A DNA stretch of 64,000 nucleotides from Treponema primitia ZAS-1 (GTDB lineage Bacteria; Spirochaetota; Spirochaetia; Treponematales; Breznakiellaceae): contig NZ_AEEA01000128.1 in NCBI RefSeq assembly GCF_000297095.1, positions 1 through 64,000 of the forward strand, given 5' to 3'. Made by a program: the position numbers and the translations under genes. Shown here one piece after another: positions 55,529 through 63,995 of this stretch; positions within the stretch are counted from its first letter, which is position 1, and each line of letters begins with the position of its first letter. Under the pieces are notes generated by a model. That model had not been told where the DNA came from. It did no database searches and worked only from the letters and a program-made list of their open reading frames with translations.

Positions 55529-56008
55529 TTACGGCCGCGGCCGCCGTTTTCCCGTGAATGAGTTGACCCGTATCCGATACACATTTACTGCCCTTAATTG
55601 CGCTTCGGTATAGCTAAACTCCCGGTCCTCCCCGGCCTGGTGCTTCATTAACGCATTGAGGCCCCGGATCTTTTCCGCATCCCCGGTCAAGCGTTCCGCC
55701 GTCCCAAAGCCGATGATACTCTCGTAGGCAAAGCTGTAATTAGCGGCCTCCTTCCCGGTGATCAGGGAATGCTCCCCGTCCATTTCGAAGCAGACCTGGC
55801 TGTTCCGCCCCAGGATATCCACTTTTTTTCCTTCCTGCGCGCCGTGGATATACAGGGTTAAAAGGCCGTCGTTGTACTCAAATCCGAAATTCAGGGGAAC
55901 TATGTAGGGCTGATTCTGTTCCGCCATCCCCAGCCGGAGCACCTTGTTTCTCCGGATTATCTCCAATTTTTCCTCAATATCCGTTATTTCTCTATCGCTT
56001 CTTCTCAT
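55529..56008 (-). CDS. Pyridoxamine 5'-phosphate oxidase-family flavoprotein (NimA-like)
   Basis: The 159-residue protein fits the small PPOX/NimA group: MRRSDREITD at the start, LRLGMAEQNQPYIVPLNFG, LYIHGAQEGKKVDIL, VCFEMDGEH and the SFAYESIIGFGTAE segment. Members bind FMN and act as reductases or are involved in nitroimidazole resistance; the substrate here is unknown. GGGAG seven bases upstream supports the start. It converges on the cyclase gene with seven bases between the stops. Confidence 0.87.
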   Translation of the reverse strand: MRRSDREITDIEEKLEIIRRNKVLRLGMAEQNQPYIVPLNFGFEYNDGLLTLYIHGAQEGKKVDILGRNSQVCFEMDGEHSLITGKEAANYSFAYESIIGFGTAERLTGDAEKIRGLNALMKHQAGEDREFSYTEAQLRAVNVYRIRVNSFTGKRRPRP

Positions 56009-56060
56009 ATTTATACTCCCTCACCTGATTATACACCATTTTTGCCTCCATCGTTACCCC

Positions 56061-56089
56061 TTGCGTTTTTTCCCCTCCTTGGCTAATAT
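56061..56089 (+). promoter_or_regulatory. Promoter of the LolA-like gene, leaderless geometry
   Basis: TTGCGT (56061-56066), 17 bases, TAATAT (56084-56089), six bases, then GTG at 56096. No Shine-Dalgarno sequence is present. A second -10-like TATAAT at 56089-56094 would put the start inside the gene and has no fitting -35. Confidence 0.65.
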
Positions 56090-56095
56090 ATAATA

Positions 56096-56785
56096 GTGAA
56101 GAATCGAGTTTTTATAGTACTTTTGTGCTTAATTGGCCTTTTCAGCGTGTCCGCCCAGGAAATTATTACCGCCGAACGGTACCTGGAGATGGTTTCCGAG
56201 CGTTACGGCAGTATTCGGGACTATGAAGCCCGGATTGTCATCCATTCCGGAAGTACCGAGATGTTCGGAACCGTAAGCCATCTTGCCCCATCCTTTCTGC
56301 GAATCGATTTTACCAAGCCCATGGAACAGGTTATTGCCTTTAACGGGGAAATGTTGACCATATACCTGCCCGAATACCGGGCCACCCTGAACCAGTCCAT
56401 TACCCCCAGCCGCAGGTACTCCGGGTCCGCGGGGGCCAATCTGGCAAGCGCCCAGGGGCTGGCCCTGCTAAGGCGGAACTATATTCCTTCCTTTGTCACC
56501 GGTCCGGATCCCACGCCCCTGGAGACAGGGTCCGATGAAATGGTAGTAACCCTGCGCCTTTCCCGGCGGTCTGTCTCCGAAGGGTTCCGGGAGATTATCC
56601 TGAGCGTCAACCCTACTACCCGGATCATACGGCGCATAACCGGGAGAACCATCGCGGATGTCCAGGTCCGGTTCGATTTTTCCGATACAAAGATTAATCA
56701 AGGCATTCCGGAGCAGCGGTTTATTTATGATTCCCCTGCTTCGGCTAATAATTATAATAATTTTCTATTTAGTGATACCGATTAG
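56096..56785 (+). CDS. LolA-like outer-membrane lipoprotein carrier
   Basis: The 229-residue protein has a signal peptide (VFIVLLCLIGLFSVSAQ) and a LolA-type beta-sheet domain: AERYLEMVSERYGSIRDYEA, PSFLRIDFTKP, AFNGEMLTIYLPE, and VNPTTRIIRRIT-like later strands. LolA carries lipoproteins across the periplasm. A middle Ser/Gly-rich loop is longer than in E. coli. The GTG start is set by the promoter. The RodZ-like gene follows 30 bases later. Confidence 0.8.
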   Translation: MKNRVFIVLLCLIGLFSVSAQEIITAERYLEMVSERYGSIRDYEARIVIHSGSTEMFGTVSHLAPSFLRIDFTKPMEQVIAFNGEMLTIYLPEYRATLNQSITPSRRYSGSAGANLASAQGLALLRRNYIPSFVTGPDPTPLETGSDEMVVTLRLSRRSVSEGFREIILSVNPTTRIIRRITGRTIADVQVRFDFSDTKINQGIPEQRFIYDSPASANNYNNFLFSDTD

Positions 56786-56815
56786 TTTTACTAAACGAAT
56801 CGGAGGAGGAATTCT

Positions 56816-57934
56816 GTGGAGTCCCTGGGGGATAAGTTAAAAACTGTTCGTGAAAGTAAGGGGTACACCTTTGATTATATAGGCCGGGAGACTAATATTG
56901 CCACCCGTTATTTAGAGGCCCTGGAAACCGAAAACTTTTCGGTGTTCCCCGGGGAGCCCTATCTGTTGGGTTTCTTAAGAAACTACGGCGAATATCTGGG
57001 CCTTGATGTGAATGAACTGCTTTCCCTGTACCGGGCGTGGAAGATTCAGGAACAGCCCATCCCGGTGGAACAGTTGCTCAAATCTCCGTCAAAGCTGCCC
57101 AAGATACTGCTCACCGTCTTCCTGATCCTTGCGGGTGTAGCCGTGGTGGGCGGCGGGGTATATTTCTTTATGAATATCCCCTGGAAAACAAATACCGCCG
57201 AAACGGCGGAACGTTCCGTGGTAGTGTATACCCTGGAGGGCAGTTTCCTCGAACAGCGTTTCTATCGGGGAGACTCCATTCTGATCCCCCTTGGTGGAAA
57301 TCAGTACAAAATCGTCCTTTTCAATTTAGGGGAAGCGGTAACCATTGCAGCGCCCATGGGAAACATAATCCTGGATTTAGGCCAGGAGAGAAGCATAGAT
57401 ATCAACAGCGACGGCTTGGATGATATCCGGGTAGGCGTACAGGATTTTGTACGGAACGATCCCTCCATGGGGGTCCGGCTCCGGTTTGATATCAATGCTG
57501 ATATGGGGATAATCAGCGAGGGTATTGGGGGTGAAGAGATTCTACCAACAGCCGCTATTGGCCTTGGAAATGACAGTGCCGCTAACAATCCTTCTAACAT
57601 TAAGGAAATTTTTAAATCCGCCAATGCCTATCCGTTTACACTCCAGGCATCCTTCCAGGGTTATTGCATGTTCCGCTGGGAAATACTCCGGGAACGGGAC
57701 CGGCAGGACCGGCAGGAACAGTACTTTGTCAGGACCGATGAGCTTGATATCCAAGCCCAAAACGGTATTCGTATCTGGGTGTCCAATGCCATGGCGGTAA
57801 AACTCCAGGTCATCGTTGCCGGAGAGACGAAGCCCCTGGAAATCGGCGGCGCCGGTGAAGTGGTGGTGACGGATATTCGCTGGGTTCGGGACGATGATGG
57901 CCGGTTCCGTCTGGCCCAGATCCGGATCGACTAA
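56816..57934 (+). CDS. RodZ-like membrane protein with N-terminal HTH
   Basis: The 372-residue protein has a RodZ-type helix-turn-helix (about 4-75, LGDKLKTVRESKGYTFDYIG, ETNIATRYLEALE), a membrane segment (about 98-120, ILLTVFLILAGVAVVGGGVYFF) and a C-terminal extracytoplasmic beta domain (about 280-370). RodZ links MreB to cell-wall synthesis. Asp-rich INSDGLDDIR lies in the periplasmic part. GGAGGAGG precedes the GTG start. rimO begins two bases after its stop. Confidence 0.83.
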   Translation: MESLGDKLKTVRESKGYTFDYIGRETNIATRYLEALETENFSVFPGEPYLLGFLRNYGEYLGLDVNELLSLYRAWKIQEQPIPVEQLLKSPSKLPKILLTVFLILAGVAVVGGGVYFFMNIPWKTNTAETAERSVVVYTLEGSFLEQRFYRGDSILIPLGGNQYKIVLFNLGEAVTIAAPMGNIILDLGQERSIDINSDGLDDIRVGVQDFVRNDPSMGVRLRFDINADMGIISEGIGGEEILPTAAIGLGNDSAANNPSNIKEIFKSANAYPFTLQASFQGYCMFRWEILRERDRQDRQEQYFVRTDELDIQAQNGIRIWVSNAMAVKLQVIVAGETKPLEIGGAGEVVVTDIRWVRDDDGRFRLAQIRID

Positions 57935-57936
57935 CG

Positions 57937-59244
57937 GTGGCAAGCTACTTTCTCGATCCCTTTGGCTGTGTGAAAAACCAGGTGGACGCAGAAACCATGA
58001 TGGCCGTTCTGGATCGGGCTGCCTGGTCTCGGGCGGAGGATGCTTCCGGCGCCGACCTTATCATCATCAATTCCTGCGGGTTTATCGAAAGCGCCAAACA
58101 GGAATCTATCAACGCTGTCCTGGCGTACCGAAAACAGTACCCCCATAAGAAGATCCTCCTCGCCGGCTGTCTGGCCCAGCGCTATCCAAAGGAGCTGGCC
58201 GATTCTCTCCCGGAAGCGGACGCCCTTTTCGGCAACACCGACCTCGCCGCCATCACTAAAACTGCGAACACAGTTACCGGAATAGATCAGGGGGAATTCG
58301 TAAGCGGTAATGAAGAAACCATTCCCCTATTAGGAGAGCGTCCCCTCCTTTCCCTGCCCGGGCAGGCCTATGTTAAAATCTCCGAGGGCTGTAATAACCG
58401 CTGTGCCTTCTGCGCCATTCCGGGCATACGGGGACCCCTGCATTCCCGGCCCATACCTTCTGTCTTGGATGAATGCCGCCGGCTCCTGGATCGGGGTATC
58501 CGGGAACTCTGCCTTATCGGTCAGGACTTAGGCTCCTACGGTTTCGATGCAGCCTCAGATCTACCGGAACTATTGGAAGCCCTGTCCTCCCTGGAAGGTC
58601 ATTTCTGGGTACGGCTTCTCTACATACACCCGGATAATTTCCCCCGGCCCATCCTGGAGATCTGCCGCCGGGACAAACGCTTCCTCCCCTACTTCGACCT
58701 CCCCTTCCAGCATGGTTCCGCCAAAATACTCCGCGCCATGAACCGCCGGCATGACGCAGCCGCCTACCTTTCCCTGATAGCGGAAATCCGCAGCGTTCTT
58801 CCGGAAGCGGTGATCCGTTCCACCTTCCTTACGGGCTTCCCCGGGGAAACCGAAGAGGACTTCCGGGAATTGCTGGATTTCCAGGCCCGGGCGGAAATGG
58901 ATTGGGTTGGAGTCTTTACCTATTCCCGGGAAGAGGACACCCCTGCGTATGATATGAAGCCCCGGATCGCCAAGAAAACTGCGGCCCAGCGGAAAGTCCT
59001 GATCGAAGAACTGCAGACGGCGATCACCGAAAAGCGGATGGATCGTTTCGTGGGGCGGACCATGGAAGTCCTGGTAGAGGAGGCGGTGGACGAAACCATC
59101 CACCTGGGCCGGCTCTACTGCCAAGCCCCGGAGGTGGACGGTTCCACCGTAATACGCTCGGACCACCCGCTTACACCGGGTACTTTTATACAGGGCAGGG
59201 TATTCGCCCGCGCGGGCTTTGATTTGGAACTATGCCCGTCATGA
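57937..59244 (+). CDS. rimO: Ribosomal protein S12 methylthiotransferase
   Basis: RimO adds a methylthio group to Asp89 of S12. The 435-residue protein has the N-terminal UPF0004 domain with three cluster cysteines (FGCVKN, NSCGFIE, AGCLAQRY), the radical-SAM motif CNNRCAFC (Cys152, 156, 159) and a C-terminal TRAM domain (about 370-435). FGCVKNQVDAE rather than MGCxxN separates RimO from MiaB. The start is GTG. It overlaps the helicase gene by 13 bases. Confidence 0.94.
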   Translation: MASYFLDPFGCVKNQVDAETMMAVLDRAAWSRAEDASGADLIIINSCGFIESAKQESINAVLAYRKQYPHKKILLAGCLAQRYPKELADSLPEADALFGNTDLAAITKTANTVTGIDQGEFVSGNEETIPLLGERPLLSLPGQAYVKISEGCNNRCAFCAIPGIRGPLHSRPIPSVLDECRRLLDRGIRELCLIGQDLGSYGFDAASDLPELLEALSSLEGHFWVRLLYIHPDNFPRPILEICRRDKRFLPYFDLPFQHGSAKILRAMNRRHDAAAYLSLIAEIRSVLPEAVIRSTFLTGFPGETEEDFRELLDFQARAEMDWVGVFTYSREEDTPAYDMKPRIAKKTAAQRKVLIEELQTAITEKRMDRFVGRTMEVLVEEAVDETIHLGRLYCQAPEVDGSTVIRSDHPLTPGTFIQGRVFARAGFDLELCPS

Positions 59245-61649
59245 TACCCTCCTATCTGGAAGCCCTCAACCCGGAACAGCGCCAAGCGGTGCTCCATACC
59301 GGGAAGGCCGCAGGGGACGCCCTTATGCATCCCCTGCTTATCCTCGCCGGGGCCGGTTCAGGGAAAACCCGGGTAATCACCACCAAAATTGCCTGGCTTA
59401 TCCGGGAACAGGGAGTGGACCCACGGTCCATCCTGGCAGTTACCTTTACGAACAAGGCTGCCCGGGAAATGGCCGAACGGGCACGGATCATTGACGACCG
59501 GGCCGGCTTTGCCATGCTGCGGACCTTCCACTCCTTTGGCGCCTGGTTTCTCCGCCGCAACGGAAACCTGGAGGGCCTTGGTTCCAACTTTATCATCTAT
59601 GATGATGATGATTCAGTCGCCCTGCTCTCCACCCTCCTGGAGGATCTCCCCAAGGCGGAGGTAAAACAGATCGCCCACGCCATCGCCCGGGCCAAGGACT
59701 ATTTCCTCTCCCCGGAAGACCCGGAACTGGACCTGATAGATTTCCACCCGGAATTTCGCCGTTACTATACCCAATACGAAGATAAGCTGGCCCGGATAGG
59801 CAATGTGGATTTTGGGGATCTGATCAAGAAGCCCGTAGAAATACTGCGCTCAAACCCCGAGGTGGCCCGGCGTTTCCATGACCGTTTCTCTGTGATCCTG
59901 GTGGACGAATACCAGGACTCAAACATCGCCCAGTTTGAATTACTGAAGGAACTCTGCGGACCCGCCACGTATATTTGCGTAGTGGGGGATGACGATCAGT
60001 CCATTTACCGCTTCCGCGGGGCGGAGGTACGGAACATCCTGGAATTCCCCGACCGCTTTGCCGGCGCCGATATCATCCGGCTGGAACGAAACTACCGGTC
60101 CTTTTCCCCCATCCTGGATCTAGCCTCTTCGGTGGTGGACAAAAACGAAGGCCGTCTGGGGAAAACCCTGGTGGCCCATCGGGGGGTCGGCAAAACTCCA
60201 ACCCTGGCCTTCCTTCCGGATCAGGATGCCGAAGCGGAATTCTGTGCAGAGCTGATCGAAAAATCCGTGCATAAAAAGGCTGCGGTCTACTCCGACTGGG
60301 CCATACTCTATCGTACCAATGCCCAGTCCCTTGGCTTCGAGACCGAATTCCTCCGGCGCCGTATTCCCTACCGGGTGGTGGGGTCCCTCAAGTTCTACGA
60401 GCGGGAAGAAATAAAGGACGCCCTGGCCCTGCTCTCCTTCCTGGTGAACCCCCGGGATGAAATCGCCTTCCGCCGGGTGGTGAACAAACCCGCACGGGGC
60501 GCCGGAACCGCCACGGTGGACCGCATCGTAGGGGAAGCTGCAGGAGGGGATCCGATACCCTCAGGAAACCCGGTCCCTTCGGGGGACCTGGCCGAGGCAG
60601 CCCGGCGGATCATGCCGGCCCTGCCTTCCAAAGCCCGCGCCGGGGTTTCTGCTTTCTTCAAAGCCCTGGAGGGGGGACTGTCCATGCTGACCCCGGAACC
60701 GCCGGAAAGTGCCGGGGATAACAACATTCTGATTTTTAATAGGAATACTGTGGAAGCAAGCGATGAGAATAACAACATTCTATATTTTAATAAAAAAACT
60801 GCGGAAGCAGCCGATGGAAAAAAGCGCCCCCGTAAGGGCAGCAAGAGGGAAGGCCTAAGCGCCGGTGAGGGGCTCTCGCCCTGTGTGGTGCGGCTCATTG
60901 ATGATTCGGGGATTGGGGAGTACCACCGGACCCACGACGACATCACGGGGTTTCAGCGTATCGGCAATCTCCAGGAACTGGCCAATGCGGCGAGTATTTA
61001 CCCCGCTACCCGGGCCGGGCTGTTGGAATTCCTGGAACATATTGAACTGGATCGTTCCATAGAACAGGAAACCGGAGATGAAGGGGAAAAAGGCACCGTA
61101 ACGCTAATCACGGTACACAATACCAAGGGCCTGGAATTCCGCCGGGTAATCATGACCGGCATTGAACAGGGGATCTTCCCCCGGGACGACAAGCTTGGGG
61201 ACGACCTGGAGGAGGAGCGCCGGCTCTTCTACGTGGGCGCCACCAGGGCCATGGATGAACTCTACCTGACTTCCTGCGCCATGCGCCGCATGTTCGGCCG
61301 TACCATGCCCATGAAACCGTCCCTTTTTATTGGGGAGGCGGATAAAAATGTTCTGCGAATCATAGGAAAGCCCCCCTTCGGCTTTGAAGGCCGGGGACTT
61401 CCTGACCAGAGCTCCGGCCGCAGGCCCGGGGTTCAGGGATCTGTAATCAAGCCCGTCTCCTCCTCGGATGGCCGGTGGAAAGTAGGAGACCGGGTATTCC
61501 ACGACGATCAGGGTTACGGCGCCGTAACGGAAATCCGGGAAAGTGATGAGGGGCCGGTAATCCGGGTCAAATTTGAAACCGGGAAGGATACCCGCTTCCT
61601 CAGCCTCCACCAAAGTTCAGGGTATACGAAGATAGGTAACGATGATTAA
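59232..61649 (+). CDS. UvrD/PcrA/Rep-family DNA helicase
   Basis: The 805-residue superfamily 1 helicase has Walker A AGAGSGKT (39-46), motif Ia TFTNKAAREMAER, motif II DEYQDSN (225-231), motif III GDDDQSIYRFRGA, motif IV VGSLKFYEREEI-like, motif V TVHNTKGLEF and motif VI YVGATRA. It unwinds DNA in repair and replication. An AT-rich, low-complexity insert with a 17-residue tandem repeat lies at about 495-530, inside domain 2. It overlaps the aminotransferase-like gene by eight bases. Distinguishing UvrD, PcrA and Rep is not possible by eye. Confidence 0.93.
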   Translation: MPVMIPSYLEALNPEQRQAVLHTGKAAGDALMHPLLILAGAGSGKTRVITTKIAWLIREQGVDPRSILAVTFTNKAAREMAERARIIDDRAGFAMLRTFHSFGAWFLRRNGNLEGLGSNFIIYDDDDSVALLSTLLEDLPKAEVKQIAHAIARAKDYFLSPEDPELDLIDFHPEFRRYYTQYEDKLARIGNVDFGDLIKKPVEILRSNPEVARRFHDRFSVILVDEYQDSNIAQFELLKELCGPATYICVVGDDDQSIYRFRGAEVRNILEFPDRFAGADIIRLERNYRSFSPILDLASSVVDKNEGRLGKTLVAHRGVGKTPTLAFLPDQDAEAEFCAELIEKSVHKKAAVYSDWAILYRTNAQSLGFETEFLRRRIPYRVVGSLKFYEREEIKDALALLSFLVNPRDEIAFRRVVNKPARGAGTATVDRIVGEAAGGDPIPSGNPVPSGDLAEAARRIMPALPSKARAGVSAFFKALEGGLSMLTPEPPESAGDNNILIFNRNTVEASDENNNILYFNKKTAEAADGKKRPRKGSKREGLSAGEGLSPCVVRLIDDSGIGEYHRTHDDITGFQRIGNLQELANAASIYPATRAGLLEFLEHIELDRSIEQETGDEGEKGTVTLITVHNTKGLEFRRVIMTGIEQGIFPRDDKLGDDLEEERRLFYVGATRAMDELYLTSCAMRRMFGRTMPMKPSLFIGEADKNVLRIIGKPPFGFEGRGLPDQSSGRRPGVQGSVIKPVSSSDGRWKVGDRVFHDDQGYGAVTEIRESDEGPVIRVKFETGKDTRFLSLHQSSGYTKIGNDD
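60714..60815 (+). repeat. In-frame 51-bp tandem repeat inside the helicase gene
   Basis: Two 51-base copies encode GDNNILIFNRNTVEASD (60714-60764) and ENNNILYFNKKTAEAAD (60765-60815). They are diverged and far more AT-rich than the surrounding gene. The frame is preserved. Confidence 0.88.
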
Positions 61650-62445
61650 CGAAACCCTGTTACGCCGTGTCCCACCCATACTCCGGGCCCGGGACTTCCG
61701 CCTCTACACCCAGGACGGCCGCCGGCTGGTTGACCTCTGGCAATACGGCGGCGCAGCGATACTGGGCCACACCCCGGCGGGGCTTCTCCGGACCTTGAAA
61801 AATACCGCCCAGCGCGGCCTTTTCGCCCCCCTGCCCCACCCCCAGGAAAAGCGGCTGCTCAAGGCCCTGGCCACCCTGTTGCCGGGCATGACATTCCGGC
61901 TTTACCGCAGCGATACTGCGCTCCGTCACGCCCTGGAAGCCGGCGGTTTTCCCGAACCGGTTCTTTGGCGGCCGTTCCGGGACAGCGCCCTTCCACCGGA
62001 CCAGCCCTGTATCCCGGTACTCCCCCTGCCCTGGTCCGATGCGCTTGGAGTACTGGCTGTGCCGCCGGAAACCGCCGCCGCTTTTCCTCCATCGGAAATT
62101 ATCTCGGCGGTAATTCTGGCCGCCGCGACCCGTGGTGTCTACGACCTTATCGCCGCCACCCCGGCCCGGGGACAGGTGAGCTATCCCCGAATAGAGGAAG
62201 CCCTGGCAAACGAGGCCGCCGCCGGTAGATGGCTGCGGCAGGGCATATACCTTCACTGCAGCTTGCAACGAAGTTCCCCGCGCAGCCCGGACTTGAACGA
62301 TGAAGCGTACGGAAAAATCTTTACACATTTTCTGGAACACGGCTTTCTTATCCCCCCGGATCAGAACCAGCCGCTTATATTGCCCTGGGTACTGTCGGCG
62401 GGGGAAGAATCGAAGCTGGCGGAGCTATTGGCTAAGGCTATTTGA
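61642..62445 (+). CDS. Aminotransferase-like protein without the PLP lysine
   Basis: The 267-residue protein begins like a class III aminotransferase (FRLYTQDGRRLVDLWQYGGA, ILGHTPAGLL, then LPGMTFRLYRSDTALRHALE), but is about 160 residues shorter than the family. The PLP-binding Lys and the preceding Asp motif are not found. The last part (FLIPPDQNQPLILPWVLSAGEE) resembles the family's C-terminus. It reads like a fold-type I enzyme with an internal deletion that still has a clean frame and normal codon use, so it may have a non-catalytic role. It overlaps the helicase stop. Confidence 0.6.
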   Translation: MINETLLRRVPPILRARDFRLYTQDGRRLVDLWQYGGAAILGHTPAGLLRTLKNTAQRGLFAPLPHPQEKRLLKALATLLPGMTFRLYRSDTALRHALEAGGFPEPVLWRPFRDSALPPDQPCIPVLPLPWSDALGVLAVPPETAAAFPPSEIISAVILAAATRGVYDLIAATPARGQVSYPRIEEALANEAAAGRWLRQGIYLHCSLQRSSPRSPDLNDEAYGKIFTHFLEHGFLIPPDQNQPLILPWVLSAGEESKLAELLAKAI

Positions 62446-62461
62446 TCCGGTGAACCATATC

Positions 62462-62490
62462 TTGAATTTAAACCCCCAACTGATGATACT
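62462..62490 (+). promoter_or_regulatory. Promoter of the small membrane-protein genes, leaderless geometry
   Basis: TTGAAT (62462-62467), 17 bases, GATACT (62485-62490), six bases, then ATG at 62497. No Shine-Dalgarno sequence is visible. Confidence 0.65.
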
Positions 62491-62496
62491 ATATCC

Positions 62497-62796
62497 ATGG
62501 ATATTGGGGAGATACTCTATATATCGAGCCGGCTGTTTTTAGGAGCCCTGGCGGCTTTTCTTGCCATCATGCTTTGGTCAAAAACCAGGGATATGGCCTG
62601 GATGCTCATGGTTATCGGTACCATAGCGGCCTATGCTGAAATTGTGTACTCCATTCTCGGTCTATTCGGCATAACCCAGGGGACAGTACCCCTGGTAGGC
62701 TCCATCCCCTTACCCGCCCTGATACTGTCCAATCTACCAACCGGCTTCCTTATAGCCGCGTTTTTGGTTATGGTTATTCGTAAATTTCATCGTTAG
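62497..62796 (+). CDS. Small membrane protein, three or so TM segments
   Basis: The 99-residue protein is almost wholly hydrophobic (LFLGALAAFLAIMLW, MLMVIGTIAAYAEIVYSI, LPTGFLIAAFLVMVI) with a basic end (RKFHR). No family was recognised. A short gap and a good ribosome site lead to a second small membrane protein, so the two may work as a pair. Confidence 0.65.
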   Translation: MDIGEILYISSRLFLGALAAFLAIMLWSKTRDMAWMLMVIGTIAAYAEIVYSILGLFGITQGTVPLVGSIPLPALILSNLPTGFLIAAFLVMVIRKFHR

Positions 62797-62810
62797 TTTT
62801 TGGAGGATGT

Positions 62811-63035
62811 ATGAAAGCATTGATTCTTGGAATTGTCATTATTGCGGCGGCGGTTTGTGCGGTTCTGCCTGCGGGCCTTGGCTGGTGGGGGGATGTATTG
62901 GCCTTTCTCCGGGGCGCTTTGCCGGTACTTGCGGCCCTTATCGGTCTTATCGCGGTATTTATCGGTATTGCGGATATCAAGGACCGGGCGGAGGCGAAAA
63001 AAGAGGAAAAAGAGAACCCTACTCAGGGGTCTTGA
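62811..63035 (+). CDS. Small membrane protein with charged tail
   Basis: The 74-residue protein has two membrane segments (LILGIVIIAAAVCAVLPAG and LPVLAALIGLIAVFIGIAD) and a Lys/Glu-rich tail. GGAGG five bases before the ATG supports the start. Function unknown. rplM follows 62 bases later. Confidence 0.65.
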   Translation: MKALILGIVIIAAAVCAVLPAGLGWWGDVLAFLRGALPVLAALIGLIAVFIGIADIKDRAEAKKEEKENPTQGS

Positions 63036-63097
63036 CATTTTTTTCCATTTTATGCGATTATTGTATCTTACTCCGTATATTAATGAGAAGGTTATGT

Positions 63098-63526
63098 ATG
63101 AAGACGATATTTGTAAAGCCCGCTGATGTAGAGCGGAAGTGGTTTATAATCAACGCCGAGGGCAAGGTTCTCGGCCGGATTGCGGCTAAGGCAGCTTCTA
63201 TTGTCAGGGGAAAAGAAAAGGCTGTATATGCTCCCCACCAGGAAGTTGGGGATTTTGTGGTAGTGGTTAACGCTGAAAAGCTTGTGGTAACCGGTAGAAA
63301 GTTCCAGAACAAGCTATACCATCATCACACAGGCTATGTGGGTGGACTTAAGACCGTTACCTACGAAAAGTTATCTGCCCGGCACCCCTCATCCCCCCTG
63401 GAACTGGCGATTAAGGGTATGCTCCCCAAGGGTCCCCTGGGCCGGAAGCTGTGGAAAAACGTTAAGGTCTATGCGGGGACAGAGCACCCCCACGCGGCGC
63501 AGAATCCCCAGGCTATTGAGTTATAA
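63098..63526 (+). CDS. rplM: 50S ribosomal protein L13
   Basis: The 142-residue protein is a full-length L13: WFIINAEGKVLGRIAAKAAS near the start, DFVVVVNAEKLVVTGRK, YHHHTGYVGGLK, and GMLPKGPLGRKLWKNVKVYA. GAGAAGG lies six bases before the ATG at 63098. rpsI follows, as in most bacteria. Confidence 0.97.
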   Translation: MKTIFVKPADVERKWFIINAEGKVLGRIAAKAASIVRGKEKAVYAPHQEVGDFVVVVNAEKLVVTGRKFQNKLYHHHTGYVGGLKTVTYEKLSARHPSSPLELAIKGMLPKGPLGRKLWKNVKVYAGTEHPHAAQNPQAIEL

Positions 63527-63537
63527 TTAGGCGTTAT

Positions 63538-63584
63538 GCGAAACTCCGTTTCGCTTTGATCAAACTGTACGGCGTTTGCCGTAC
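63538..63584 (+). promoter_or_regulatory. Two perfect hairpins between rplM and rpsI
   Basis: GCGAAAC-TCC-GTTTCGC (63538-63554) and GTACGGC-GTTT-GCCGTAC (63567-63584) each form a seven-base-pair stem. They are flanked by near-direct repeats of TAATTAG..GTTATG (63524-63538 and 63585-63599). They could tune rpsI translation or processing, or be a small inserted element. Confidence 0.65.
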
Positions 63585-63602
63585 TAATTAGAGGTTATGT
63601 AG

Positions 63603-63995
63603 GTGATTAAGAATCTTGGTATCGGAACCGGACGGCGGAAGACCTCGGTTGCCCGGGTATATGTCCGGGATGGGGAAGGTAAAATAGTGGTTAACGGCAA
63701 GGAGCTGAACCAGTATTTTTCCCTCAGTGAACACGCCATGGTGGTACGTCAGCCCCTTATGGTGACCGCCAACGAAAATAAGTTTGACATTCTGATCAAT
63801 GTCTACGGCGGCGGCCCCAACGGTCAAGCCGGTGCATGTCGTCATGGGCTTTCCCGGGCGCTCTGTCAGATTGATCAGACCAACTATACCGCCCTGCGGA
63901 GCAACGGTTTCCTTACCCGGGACTCCCGGATGGTAGAACGCAAGAAGTACGGTCAAGCCGGCGCCCGCCGCCGCTTCCAGTTCTCCAAGCGTTAA
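63603..63995 (+). CDS. rpsI: 30S ribosomal protein S9
   Basis: The 130-residue protein has the S9 signatures GTGRRKTSVARVYVRDGEGK, GGGPNGQAGACRHGLSRAL and the basic C-terminus AGARRRFQFSKR, whose last Arg/Lys contacts P-site tRNA. The start is GTG, with GAGG nine bases upstream. The stop lies just before the window end. Confidence 0.97.
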   Translation: MIKNLGIGTGRRKTSVARVYVRDGEGKIVVNGKELNQYFSLSEHAMVVRQPLMVTANENKFDILINVYGGGPNGQAGACRHGLSRALCQIDQTNYTALRSNGFLTRDSRMVERKKYGQAGARRRFQFSKR

